Shown piece by piece: positions 45,430-53,672 of a DNA stretch of 63,217 bases (position 1 is its first letter; the number at the start of each line of letters is the position of its first letter). A program made the translations under genes and the position numbers. The notes under the pieces are model-generated. The model did no database searches. It saw only the letters and a program-made list of their open reading frames with translations, and was not told where the DNA came from. Source of the stretch: Desulfovibrionaceae bacterium (lineage in GTDB: Bacteria; Desulfobacterota; Desulfovibrionia; Desulfovibrionales; Desulfovibrionaceae); NCBI GenBank assembly GCA_015233395.1, contig JADFXV010000010.1, positions 1 to 63,217 on the forward strand. Direction: 5' to 3'.

Positions 45430-46530
45430 ATGCAGAGTTACCTTTTGGCCAAAGACCGCCTGGACGGTTTCGTCTCCCGCTTGGCGGATAGACTTACGGT
45501 CTATGTTCCGGCCAAGGGCGCGGACGGGCTTTGGAGCTTTGTCGCCTCCGGGAGCGCGCAGCCCCCTCTCGCCTTGACGCCCGAGGGCGGCAACACGAAC
45601 ATGCCGCCGAAGTCCTTTGTCTTTCCCCGGACCGAGGTGCTCATGCGCTTTGACAACCGCGCGGGCGAGGGGGGCATGATCTTGCGCGAGGAGCCTGTCC
45701 CGGCCGGACGCGCCGTGCTGCTCGGGGTGCGGCCCTGCGACGCCAAGGCCCTGGCCGTGCTCGACGGGATTTTTGGCCGCCGCGCGTCCGGTGACGCTTC
45801 CGGCGAAGTTTCCGGCGGAGCTTTTGGCGCCGACCCCTACTGGGCGGCCAGGCGCGAAGCCACGATCCTCTGCGGCCTGGCCTGCAACTATCCCTGCCCG
45901 ACCTGTTTTTGCGATCAGATGGGCTGCGGCCCGCACCACCGCGAAGGGCTCGACGCCCTGTGGACGGATCTGGGCGAGTCCTATCTCGTCACAATCCTGA
46001 CCGAGCGCGGCCGCGAACTGGCGAGCGATCTGGCGCCGGCGGCCCAAGCCGACCTTAACCGGGCCGAGAGCCTCAAGGCCGAGGCCGCCTCGCTTCTGAC
46101 CGGGAAGTTTCCCATGGACAAAATTGCGCAACGCGGGGTGCTCGAATTGTGCGAGCTGCCCCTGTGGGCGGAGCTGGCCGCGACCTGCCTGAACTGCGGG
46201 GCCTGCACCCACGTCTGCCCGACCTGCCACTGCTTCGACATCCAAGACGAGGTCAAGGGGGAACGCGGCCGCCGGCTGCGCAACTGGGACACCTGCATGT
46301 CGGGCCTGTTCACCCGCCACGCCTCGGGGCACAACCCGCGCGGCGACAAACTCGCCCGGGTGCGCCAGCGGTTCATGCACAAATTCAAGTACATCCCGGT
46401 CAAACGCGGCGAGGCCGGTTGCGTGGGCTGCGGCCGCTGCATCAAGGCCTGCCCGGTGAACATCGACGTGCGCGAGGTGGTCCGGGCCATGAACGAGCAG
46501 GCCCCCCAAACCCCGGAGGGCGCGGCGTGA
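45430..46530 (+). CDS. flxB: Flx-module iron-sulfur protein, hydrogenase/sulfite-reductase-associated type (FlxB-like, AsrA-related)
   Basis: 366 residues from ATG 45430. Resembles the iron-sulfur partner of FAD/NAD(P)H subunits in cytoplasmic hydrogenases and anaerobic sulfite reductase (AsrA): an N-terminal domain with LGVRPCDAKALAVLDGIF and LCGLACNYPCPTCFCDQMGCGP, and a C-terminal 2[4Fe-4S] domain with CLNCGACTHVCPTCHCFD, and CVGCGRCIKACPVNIDVRE. It shares the operon with the flavin subunit, whose GTG start overlaps its stop (GTGA). Its role is wiring NAD(P)H electrons to HdrA. Confidence 0.8.
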   Translation: MQSYLLAKDRLDGFVSRLADRLTVYVPAKGADGLWSFVASGSAQPPLALTPEGGNTNMPPKSFVFPRTEVLMRFDNRAGEGGMILREEPVPAGRAVLLGVRPCDAKALAVLDGIFGRRASGDASGEVSGGAFGADPYWAARREATILCGLACNYPCPTCFCDQMGCGPHHREGLDALWTDLGESYLVTILTERGRELASDLAPAAQADLNRAESLKAEAASLLTGKFPMDKIAQRGVLELCELPLWAELAATCLNCGACTHVCPTCHCFDIQDEVKGERGRRLRNWDTCMSGLFTRHASGHNPRGDKLARVRQRFMHKFKYIPVKRGEAGCVGCGRCIKACPVNIDVREVVRAMNEQAPQTPEGAA

Positions 46531-47366
46531 ACAATCCCTATCTGCCGTATCCGGCGCGCCTAACCGGCGTGCGGGAGGAGACCGAGGACAAGTCCATCCG
46601 CACCTTCCGGCTTGAGTTGCTGGACCCGGGCCAGGCCGGGGCGTTCGCTTACGTCCCGGGGCAGTTCGCCGAACTCTCCCTGGCGGGCGTGGGCGAAGCG
46701 CCCATCGGCATCGCCTCCAGCCCGACCGAGGGCCAAGAGCTCCTCTTTTCGGTTTTCCGCACCGGCAAGGTGACCGAGGCTCTGCACGCGCTCGCCCCGG
46801 GCGCGGTCATGGGCGTGCGCGGCCCGCTGGGCAAGGGATTTCCGCTTGGAGACCTGAAAGGCGAAAATCTGGTCATCATCGCCGGCGGCTTCGCCGTGAC
46901 CACCCTGCGCTCGGCCATGGTCTGGCTGCTCGACCCGGCCAACCGGGGCGACTTCGGCGAGATCACCTTCATTTACGGAGCGCGCACGCCGGGCATGCTG
47001 CTCTACCGCGAGCAGCTTGCGACATGGGCCGCGCGCGCGGACGTCGCCTGCCATGTCGCCGTGGACCGGCCGGCCCCGGGTTGGGACGGACAGGTGGGAT
47101 TTGTGCCCCAAATCGTCGCCGAGGCCGCTCCCCGCCCGGAAAACGCCGCCGCCCTGGTCTGCGGGCCGCCGGCGATGATCAAATACACCCAGCCGGTTTT
47201 GAGCGAACTGGGTTGGCAAGACGGCCAAATCTTTTTATCGCTGGAGAACCGCATGAAGTGCGGCATCGGCGTCTGCGGGCGGTGCAACGTCGGTCCCTAT
47301 TACGTGTGCAAGGACGGACCGGTGTTCACCAAGGCCGAACTCGACCTTCTGCCGAAGGAATACTGA
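46527..47366 (+). CDS. flxA: Flx-module FAD/NAD(P)H-binding subunit (FlxA-like, AsrB-related)
   Basis: 279 residues from GTG 46527. Ferredoxin reductase-type fold: FAD domain with YVPGQFAELSLAG (RxYS-like region altered) and the pyrophosphate-binding GPLGKGFPLGDLKGENLVIIAGGFAV, then the NAD(P)H domain FIYGARTPGMLLYREQL. The C-terminal CGIGVCGRCNVGPYYVCKDGPVF provides the cysteines for a [2Fe-2S] cluster, as in dihydroorotate dehydrogenase PyrK/AsrB relatives. It oxidises NAD(P)H and passes electrons to HdrA through FlxB-D. Last of four coupled flx genes here in the order D-C-B-A. Confidence 0.85.
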   Translation: MNNPYLPYPARLTGVREETEDKSIRTFRLELLDPGQAGAFAYVPGQFAELSLAGVGEAPIGIASSPTEGQELLFSVFRTGKVTEALHALAPGAVMGVRGPLGKGFPLGDLKGENLVIIAGGFAVTTLRSAMVWLLDPANRGDFGEITFIYGARTPGMLLYREQLATWAARADVACHVAVDRPAPGWDGQVGFVPQIVAEAAPRPENAAALVCGPPAMIKYTQPVLSELGWQDGQIFLSLENRMKCGIGVCGRCNVGPYYVCKDGPVFTKAELDLLPKEY

Positions 47367-47443
47367 GGCGGAAAAAAGGACTTGCAACCGGGGGCGCTGG
47401 TCGCGTCGCTCCCGCCAAACCCTGCTGTGCGGCGAGGTACTCC

Positions 47444-48301
47444 ATGGCCAACACCATCTTGCGAAAACGCAGCCTGATCCCGGGCACGACCAGCGAACTG
47501 GTCGTCGACGCGCCGCATATCGCGGCCAAGGCCCGGCCGGGCAATTTCGTGATCCTGCGGGTCTGTCCCGACGGCGAGCGCATCCCCCTGACCATCGCCG
47601 ACGCCGACCCCACGGCCGGCACCATCACCATCGTCTATCTCGTGCTCGGCAAGACCACCGCCCACCTGGAGACCCTGGGGGAAGGCGACGGCATCCTGGA
47701 CCTGTGCGGCCCGCTCGGCCGCGCCACGGACATCCACAAGCTGCCGGGCGAGGTGATCTGCGTCGGCGGCGGCACGGGCATCGCCGCCATGCACCACATC
47801 GCCAAGGGCCATCACAAGGCAGGCAATTACGTGGTCGGCGTGATCGGAGCCCGCAGCCGGGAGCTTTTGCTTTTTTACGACGAACTCAAGGCCATCTGCC
47901 CGGAAGTGCTGGTCTCCACCAACGACGGCAGCTTCGGCCGCCAGGGCCTGGTGACCGAGCTTCTGCAGGAGCGCCTGAAAAACTCGCCTCTGGTCTCCGA
48001 GGTCGTGGGCGTGGGCCCGGTGCCCATGATGGAGGCCGTGGCCAAAGTGACCAAGCCGTTTGGCGTCAAGACCACCGTCAGCCTCAACTCCATCATGGTG
48101 GACGGCATCGGCATGTGCGGCGCCTGCCGCGTTTCGGTCGGGGGCAAGACCAAGTTCGCCTGTGTGGACGGTCCGGAGTTCGACGGCCAGCTGGTGGACT
48201 ACCGCGAACTGTCCCAGCGGCTCGGCGCGTTTAAGCCCCAGGAACAACGCTCATACGAGGAGTTCAAGAAAAGCCATGTCTGCAAATGCACCCACTCCTA
48301 A
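47444..48301 (+). CDS. nfnA: NADH-dependent ferredoxin:NADP+ oxidoreductase, subunit A
   Basis: 285 residues from ATG 47444. Contains FAD-binding (PLTIADADPTAGTITIVYLVLG) and NAD-binding domains (EVICVGGGTGIAAMHHIAKG; GARSRELLLFYDEL), and a C-terminal [2Fe-2S] motif, MCGACRVSVGGKTKFACVDGPEFDG. NfnA carries the NAD(H) site and an unusual Asp-ligated [2Fe-2S] cluster in the Thermotoga enzyme. The pair with NfnB is clear. The gene begins 77 bases after flxA and overlaps nfnB by 26 bases. The complex bifurcates NADPH electrons to ferredoxin and NAD+, or the reverse. Confidence 0.92.
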   Translation: MANTILRKRSLIPGTTSELVVDAPHIAAKARPGNFVILRVCPDGERIPLTIADADPTAGTITIVYLVLGKTTAHLETLGEGDGILDLCGPLGRATDIHKLPGEVICVGGGTGIAAMHHIAKGHHKAGNYVVGVIGARSRELLLFYDELKAICPEVLVSTNDGSFGRQGLVTELLQERLKNSPLVSEVVGVGPVPMMEAVAKVTKPFGVKTTVSLNSIMVDGIGMCGACRVSVGGKTKFACVDGPEFDGQLVDYRELSQRLGAFKPQEQRSYEEFKKSHVCKCTHS

Positions 48302-49706
48302 AGGCAAAAAGACCGGGCCCCGCACCCCCATGCCCGAGCAGGCCCCGGCCGCTCGCGTGAAAAATTTCAGCGAGGTGGCCCTCGGCTACACCCCGGACTT
48401 GGCCAAGGCCGAGGCTGTCCGTTGCCTGAGCTGCAAAAAGCCTCCGTGCCGCAAGGGCTGTCCGGTGGAGATCGACATCCCGGGCTTCATCGCCAGGATC
48501 GTGGCGAACGACCTGGACGGGGCGTACAAGGTCATCCGGGAGACCAACAGCCTGCCGGCCGTGTGCGGCCGGGTCTGTCCGCAGGAAGTGCAATGCGAGG
48601 GCCAGTGCATTCTGGGCAAAAAACACGAGCCCGTGGCCATCGGCCGCCTGGAGCGCTTTGTGGCCGACGCCCATCTTTCGGCCTCGGCCTGCGAGACGCT
48701 GACCGGCGGCGACGAATGCAAACTCGTGCGCGAGGATTTGAAAGTCGCCTGCATCGGAAGCGGCCCTTCGAGCCTGACCGTGGCCGGCTACCTCGCCGCC
48801 CAGGGGATCAAGGTCACGGTCTTCGAGGCCCTGCACGAACTCGGCGGCGTCCTGGTCTACGGCATTCCCGAGTTCCGCCTGCCCAAGGCGATCGTGCGCC
48901 AGGAAATCGACGCCATGCGCGCCCAGGGCGTGGAATTCAAGACCAACTGGGTCGGCGGCATGACCATCACCGTGCCCGAGCTGCTGGAGCAGGGCTACAA
49001 GGCGGTGTTCATCGGCGTGGGCGCGGGCCTGCCCAAGTTTCTCGGCGTGCCGGGCGAAAACCTGATCGGCATGTTCTCGGCCAACGAGTTCCTCACGAGG
49101 GTCAACCTCGGCCGGGCCTATAAGTTCCCCGAGGCCGACACGCCGGTCATCGCGGGCAAGAACGTGGTCGTGTTCGGCGGCGGCAACGTGGCCATGGACG
49201 CGGCCCGCACGGCCATGCGCCTGGGCGCGGACGCGGTGACTCTCGCCTACCGCCGCGGCGAACCCGAGATGCCCGCCCGCAAGGAAGAACTGCACCACGC
49301 CAAGGAAGAGGGCCTGATCCTCAAATGCCTGCACGGTCCCATCGAATTCACCGGCGACGACAAAGGCTACCTCACGGGCGTGCGGCTGCAGAAGATGACG
49401 CTCGGGGAACCCGACGCCTCCGGCCGCTGCCGGCCGGTCGTCTGCGAGGGCGACACCTGCGAAGTGCCCTGCGACATGGCCGTGGTCGCCGTGGGCACCG
49501 GGGCCAATCCGTTGATCCCCCAAACCACCCCGGGCTTGTCCGTCAACAAATGGGGCTACATCGAAGCCGATCCGGAAACCGGAGAGACGAACATGCCGGG
49601 CGTCTTCGCCGGCGGCGACATCGTCACCGGCGCGGCCACGGTCATCTCGGCCATGGGCGCCGGCCGCAAGGCGGCCAAGGAAATCGCCAGGCGGCTGCTC
49701 GGATAG
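48276..49706 (+). CDS. nfnB: NADH-dependent ferredoxin:NADP+ oxidoreductase, subunit B (GltD-like)
   Basis: 476 residues from ATG 48276 inside the nfnA 3' end. The N-terminal domain binds two [4Fe-4S] clusters (CLSCKKPPCRKGCPVEIDIPGFI; CGRVCPQEVQCEGQCILGKK). The glutamate synthase small-subunit-type body has FAD motif CIGSGPSSLTVAGYLAAQG and NADPH motif VVVFGGGNVAMDAARTAMRLG with AYRRGEPEMPARKEE. The C-terminal GDIVTGAATVISAMGAGRKAAKEI closes the FAD site. NfnB hosts the bifurcating FAD and the NADPH site. Stand-alone GltD is excluded because NfnA lies next to it and no gltB is present. Confidence 0.93.
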   Translation: MSANAPTPKGKKTGPRTPMPEQAPAARVKNFSEVALGYTPDLAKAEAVRCLSCKKPPCRKGCPVEIDIPGFIARIVANDLDGAYKVIRETNSLPAVCGRVCPQEVQCEGQCILGKKHEPVAIGRLERFVADAHLSASACETLTGGDECKLVREDLKVACIGSGPSSLTVAGYLAAQGIKVTVFEALHELGGVLVYGIPEFRLPKAIVRQEIDAMRAQGVEFKTNWVGGMTITVPELLEQGYKAVFIGVGAGLPKFLGVPGENLIGMFSANEFLTRVNLGRAYKFPEADTPVIAGKNVVVFGGGNVAMDAARTAMRLGADAVTLAYRRGEPEMPARKEELHHAKEEGLILKCLHGPIEFTGDDKGYLTGVRLQKMTLGEPDASGRCRPVVCEGDTCEVPCDMAVVAVGTGANPLIPQTTPGLSVNKWGYIEADPETGETNMPGVFAGGDIVTGAATVISAMGAGRKAAKEIARRLLG

Positions 49707-49919
49707 GCAAGAGAATCGGGGGGAAAACCCCTTTCCTCAAAAAACTTTTCCGGGGGGACTGGGGCTGCGCGGTTTGAAGCAGCACCCGCGCGGCCCCCTT
49801 GGTTTGAGGGCGGGGCTAAGGGGCGCCAGCCCCTCGGAAAAAACAGTGATTTTGGTTTTCAATCGTCGCGAACAACGGCCGCGCGCGGGCCGCAATGATC
49901 CTGCCCGAGGGGGCTCGCT
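49707..49919. terminator. hairpin-rich spacer between nfnB and the HdrC-HdrB fusion gene
   Basis: The 213-base gap has two stems: 49761-49772 with 49786-49797 (12 bp, one G-U) and GGGGCT/AGCCCC (49812-49817, 49828-49833). There is also a worn GGGGAAAACCCCTTT element near 49719. A partial terminator is plausible, so the downstream gene may have its own promoter, though none was recognised. Confidence 0.45.
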
Positions 49920-51233
49920 ATGCTGGTAGTCCAACCCCGGGAGCTTCCCCCCGCCGTAAGGAAGCATTTCAAGAAGTACGACCTCGGCCGTTGCCTGACC
50001 TGCGGCGCCTGTTCCAGCGGCTGCCCGATCACCGGCATGCCTGGCATGGAGAAATACGACACCCGCAAGGTGATCCGCATGATTTCGCTCGGCCTGCTCG
50101 ACGAGGTGGTCGCCTCGAATTTTCCTTGGGTATGCACCGGCTGCGGCCGCTGCGCCCACGCCTGTCCCATGAACATCGACATCGTGCCGGTCATGGCGCA
50201 CTTGAAACACCTGCGTGCGCGCGACGAAGTGCCGGGCATCCTGCACAAGGGCGTGGAAAAGGTCATGGAGACGGGCAACAACATGGCCATCTCCAAGGCC
50301 GATTACCTGGGCGCCCTGGCCGACGTGGGCGCGGAGCTCGCAAGCGAGGATTGCCCGGGCTTCTACGTGCCCGTGGACAAACCCGGGGCGGACATCCTGT
50401 TTTTCCCCAATTCCAAGGAAATCTACGGCGACTTCGAGGACTTGAAATGGTGGTGGAAGATCTTCTACGCCGCCCGAGAGTCCTGGACCGTGCCCTCGGA
50501 AAACTGGGAGGCCGTGGACTGGGGGCTGTTCACCGCCAACTACCAGGTCACGCGCGTCCTGGCCCAGCGCAAGATCGACAAGCTGCGCGAACTCGGGGTG
50601 CGGCGCATGATCATGCCCGACTGCGGCGGCGGCTCCTACGGCTGCCGGGTGGGCATGAAATTCTGCTCCCTCGACGACCCGTCCAACAAGGTCAATTACG
50701 CCTATCTCTACGAATACCTGCTCGAACTCATGAAGGCCGGCCGGGTTACGCTCGACAAATCGGTCAACGCCGGACGCCGCTTCACCTGGCACGATTCCTG
50801 TAAACACGGCCGCGAACTGGCCCGGCATTTCGGCTTCGGCTATTTCGACGAGCCGCGCTGGATCATCGCCCAATGCGTGGACGACTTCGTGGAAATGACC
50901 CCGAACCGGGAAAACAATTTCTGCTGCGGCGCCGGGGGCGGCAACTGGCCCATGCCCTATGAAAAGGAATCGGCCTCCCACGGCAGGTTCAAGGCCGGCC
51001 AGATTCGCGAGACCGGCGCGGACGTGGTGGTGGTCGGTTGTTCCAACTGCCGCGACCAGATCATGCGCCGCCTGCCCAAGCACTACCCGGACCTGAAGTA
51101 CGAAGTGAAATACCTCTGGCAGCTGGTGGCCGAATCGCTGGTCATCGAACCAAGGAGCGAAGGCGAGGTCCGGGTCCTTGCGGCCGAAGCCGCGGCCCAG
51201 TGGGCCGCCTTCGGGGTGGAAGTCGAGGAATGA
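49920..51233 (+). CDS. fused HdrC-HdrB-like iron-sulfur protein (CCG domain, HdrD/TmcB type)
   Basis: 437 residues from ATG 49920. The N-terminus is HdrC-like, with C25, C28, C31, C35 and C72, C75, C78, C82 for two [4Fe-4S] clusters. The C-terminal two-thirds are HdrB-like: a degenerate first CCG repeat (MPDCGGGSYGCRVGM) and a full second one, C294-x40-C335-C336-x37-C374-x2-C377, expected to bind the active noncubane cluster of heterodisulfide reductases. HdrA in the operon has no separate hdrB/hdrC, so this fused protein probably supplies disulfide reduction, or a thiol/quinone interface. No membrane segment is seen. Its substrate is unknown. Confidence 0.85.
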   Translation: MLVVQPRELPPAVRKHFKKYDLGRCLTCGACSSGCPITGMPGMEKYDTRKVIRMISLGLLDEVVASNFPWVCTGCGRCAHACPMNIDIVPVMAHLKHLRARDEVPGILHKGVEKVMETGNNMAISKADYLGALADVGAELASEDCPGFYVPVDKPGADILFFPNSKEIYGDFEDLKWWWKIFYAARESWTVPSENWEAVDWGLFTANYQVTRVLAQRKIDKLRELGVRRMIMPDCGGGSYGCRVGMKFCSLDDPSNKVNYAYLYEYLLELMKAGRVTLDKSVNAGRRFTWHDSCKHGRELARHFGFGYFDEPRWIIAQCVDDFVEMTPNRENNFCCGAGGGNWPMPYEKESASHGRFKAGQIRETGADVVVVGCSNCRDQIMRRLPKHYPDLKYEVKYLWQLVAESLVIEPRSEGEVRVLAAEAAAQWAAFGVEVEE

Positions 51234-51249
51234 TCGCGTCCAGGCCGGC

Positions 51250-52350
51250 TCAGCGCCCGGCGGCCTGCCGGAACACGTCCAGGGTCTGGCGGGCGGCGGT
51301 TTCCCAGGAAAAACGGCGCACGTTGGCCAGGCCCTTGGCGGAAAGCTCCGCGCGCAGGCCGGGGTCGCACGCCAGGCGGACAAGGCCCTCGGCGATGGCT
51401 TCGACCGAACGGGGATCGACCAGATAGGCCGAATCCCCGGCCACTTCCGGCAGCGAGGTGGTGTTGGAGCACAAAACCGGCACGCCCTGGGCCTGGGCCT
51501 CCAGCACCGGCAGGCCAAAGCCCTCGAACAGCGTGGGGAAGACGAAAACCGCAGCCGATTTGTACAGCGCCGGCATCTGCTCGCGGACAATAAAGCCGAG
51601 CTTGCGCACGCGGTCTTGCAGCCCCAGCCCCCGCACCCAATCCTCGAAGTCCGCGCCCCAGGCAGTGCCGCCGGTGAGCGCCAGGTCGAAATCGCACCGG
51701 CTGGCCGCCTGGGCGAAGGCGGCCAGCAGGGCGCGCAGGTTTTTGCGCGGCGAGATGTTGCCGGTGTACAGGAAAAAATCGCGGGCAAGCCCGTGGCGCG
51801 CCCGAAAGGCCGCCGTCTCCCCCGGCGAAACCTCCCGGGAGTACATGGCGTCCGGGGCCAGGTGGATGGTGTGCGTCTTGTGCGCGGGCGCGCCGGTGAT
51901 GCGGGTCAAATCGCGCCTGGTGGCCTCGGAAATGGCGATCAGCCGGGTGGCGCGCCGGGCGGCGCGGCGGATGGCGTAGCGCATGTAGATCGTGTCCGGC
52001 AGCCGGTACATGCGGTATTCGCGCACGAAATAGCCCAGGTCGAGCATGGTCACCACGCTCGGCCGGCCCACGGCCGGACACATGTTGGAAAAAGGGAAGA
52101 AGGCCAAGTCGATCTTGTGGCGGCTCAAGGCGCCCGGCAGTTTGAGCCAGTCGAAAACCAGCCGGTTGGAGACGCCAAGCGACACCTCCTCGGCCCCGGG
52201 AAAGCGCCCGAAATGCTTCTTGTCCGTATGAAACAGGACGTAGCGGTTGCCTTGGTCGACGGCCAGCAACGCGCCAAGCAGGCTGATCAGATATTCCTTG
52301 GCTCCGCCGGACTCGTAGTCCAAAACCCGGGCGTTGACGCCGATGCGCAT
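51250..52350 (-). CDS. glycosyltransferase, GT4 family
   Basis: 366 residues from ATG 52350 with AAAGGAGCGAC upstream. GT4 glycine loop region MRIGVNARVLDYESGGAKEYLISLL, PSVVTMLDLGYFVREYR, and the donor-side block YTGNISPRKNLRALLAAF with PTLFEGFGLPVLEAQAQGVPVLCSNTTSLPEVAG. It transfers an activated sugar to a carbohydrate or lipid acceptor, but neither can be deduced. It converges on the Hdr gene and is followed upstream by the composite hairpin element that ends cbiD. The in-frame extension past 52350 is not conserved. Confidence 0.88.
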   Translation of the reverse strand: MRIGVNARVLDYESGGAKEYLISLLGALLAVDQGNRYVLFHTDKKHFGRFPGAEEVSLGVSNRLVFDWLKLPGALSRHKIDLAFFPFSNMCPAVGRPSVVTMLDLGYFVREYRMYRLPDTIYMRYAIRRAARRATRLIAISEATRRDLTRITGAPAHKTHTIHLAPDAMYSREVSPGETAAFRARHGLARDFFLYTGNISPRKNLRALLAAFAQAASRCDFDLALTGGTAWGADFEDWVRGLGLQDRVRKLGFIVREQMPALYKSAAVFVFPTLFEGFGLPVLEAQAQGVPVLCSNTTSLPEVAGDSAYLVDPRSVEAIAEGLVRLACDPGLRAELSAKGLANVRRFSWETAARQTLDVFRQAAGR

Positions 52351-52383
52351 GTCGCTCCTTTGGGGGAGGGCCGGCGGGAAGAA

Positions 52384-52424
52384 CGCCTCCGGCGGCCAAA
52401 GGGGCGGGGCCCCTTTGGAATCCC
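52384..52424. repeat. palindromic intergenic repeat (CCTCCGGCGGCCAAAGGG type)
   Basis: Contains a GC-rich palindrome with AAAGGGGC/GGGCCCCTTT arms and the flanks CCTCCGGCGGCC and TTTGGAATCCC. Near-identical sequence occurs at 56608-56645 and, reversed, at 56805-56843. It lies between the GT4 start and the cbiD-end element. Confidence 0.6.
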
Positions 52425-52436
52425 TTTCAATTATTA

Positions 52437-52558
52437 CTTTGAGCAAAAAGTATCTTACTTTTTGCTCAAAGCGGCGTGCGCCGCTTGGCCCCGCTCTTCG
52501 CGGGGCCGTACTTATAAACGGGAGCGCGAAAATGAAGAAATTTTCTGCTCCCGTTAAT
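52437..52558 (-). repeat. composite four-hairpin element at the 3' end of cbiD (copy 1)
   Basis: Reading away from cbiD (minus strand): a GGGAGC...GCTCCC hairpin (52513-52558), a GGCCCCG/CGGGGCC hairpin (52487-52507), a small GCGGCG hairpin (52469-52486) and a perfect 16-bp stem with CTTTGAGC...GCTCAAAG ends (52437-52471). The cbiD stop codon lies in the first arm. The same four units in the same order follow the glycosyltransferase gene ending at 56484. Transcription terminator or RNA stabiliser are both possible. Confidence 0.7.
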
Positions 52559-53672
52559 AATCGGGCCTGGCCGCGCTGGCAAGGCTGTCCCGGCGCAGCA
52601 GGCGGCCGTCGAAATCAAAGACGTACAGAGCCAGGGCCGGGGAGCAACCCGCATGGAGGCGGGCCTGGGCCTGGGCCTTGGCGACGAGACCGGCCAGGGC
52701 CTTGGGACGGGCCGGGTCGTTCTCCAACAGTTCCAGCACGCGCCGGGCGGTGATCGCCCCCAGGCAGCCCGCGATCGTTTCGGCCGTCGCCCCGGCTTCG
52801 TCCAGCCACCCGGCCAGGACGGCGAAATCCACCGGCCCGCTTTTGGCGTGGGTGTAGGCGTAGCCCAGGGCCATCTTGACCAGTTTGCCGAAAAAGCAGC
52901 CGATGGCGATGCGGGAAAAATCCCGCTTGGCCGCCTGGGCAAGCGAAAAGGCGAAATAGTCGGCGGCCTGGACGTAGCTTTGGTCCGGCAGGCCGGGCAG
53001 CTCCCGGCGCAGGAAACGTTCGCTTTTGCGGCCCGTGGTCAGGGCGATTTCGCGAAGGCCCGTGGCCCGGGCCACGTCGAGGCCGCCCTTGATCGTCGCC
53101 TTCCAGGCCGAATGGCTGAACGGCTTGACGATCCCGGTCGTGCCCAGGATGGAAATGCCGCCGACGATGCCCAGGCGGGCGTTGAGCGTCTTTTGGGCGA
53201 TCCGCTCGCCGTCCTCGACTTCCACGGTCAAAAGGAGCGGGCCGAAGTATCCGGCCGCGTCCATGGCTTCGGCGGCGGCCTCGCGGATCTGGCGCAGCGG
53301 GTCGGGGTTGATGGCCGCCTGGCCGGGGGCGACCGCCAGCCCGGGCAGGGTCACCCGGCCGACTCCGGTCCCGCCGGCGATTTCCACCCGCTCCCCGTCC
53401 GCGCCGTGGCACAGCCGCGCCCGGCACATCACGCGCGCTCCGTGGGTGGCGTCCGGGTCGTCGCCGCCGTCCTTGATGACGCTCGCCCGGGCCTGCGCAT
53501 CGCCGAAAAGTTCGTATCCGGCGATGGGGATGCCGAGCCTGCCCCCGGCGGGCAGGGGGATGTCGATTGTGTCCAAGGCCTCGCCGGTCAAAAGCCGCCA
53601 GATCGCCGCCTTGGCGGCGGCGGCCGCCGCCGAACCGGTGGTGAAGCCCTGGCGGGCGCCGCGTTTAGCCAC
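52554..53672 (-). CDS. cbiD: cobalt-precorrin-5B (C1)-methyltransferase CbiD
   Basis: 372 residues from GTG 53672, overlapping the end of cbiA by 8 bases. The N-terminal GFTTGSAAAAAAKAA motif is the CbiD hallmark, followed by DPDATHGA, GTGVGRVTLPGL, RLGIVGGISILGTTGIVKPFSHSAW and the C-terminal GKLVKMALGYAYTHAKSGPVDFAVLAGW. It methylates C1 of the corrin ring with SAM in the anaerobic B12 route. Cobamide supply is normal in sulfate reducers for corrinoid enzymes. The last codons and stop run into a repeat element. Confidence 0.93.
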   Translation of the reverse strand: MAKRGARQGFTTGSAAAAAAKAAIWRLLTGEALDTIDIPLPAGGRLGIPIAGYELFGDAQARASVIKDGGDDPDATHGARVMCRARLCHGADGERVEIAGGTGVGRVTLPGLAVAPGQAAINPDPLRQIREAAAEAMDAAGYFGPLLLTVEVEDGERIAQKTLNARLGIVGGISILGTTGIVKPFSHSAWKATIKGGLDVARATGLREIALTTGRKSERFLRRELPGLPDQSYVQAADYFAFSLAQAAKRDFSRIAIGCFFGKLVKMALGYAYTHAKSGPVDFAVLAGWLDEAGATAETIAGCLGAITARRVLELLENDPARPKALAGLVAKAQAQARLHAGCSPALALYVFDFDGRLLRRDSLASAARPDY

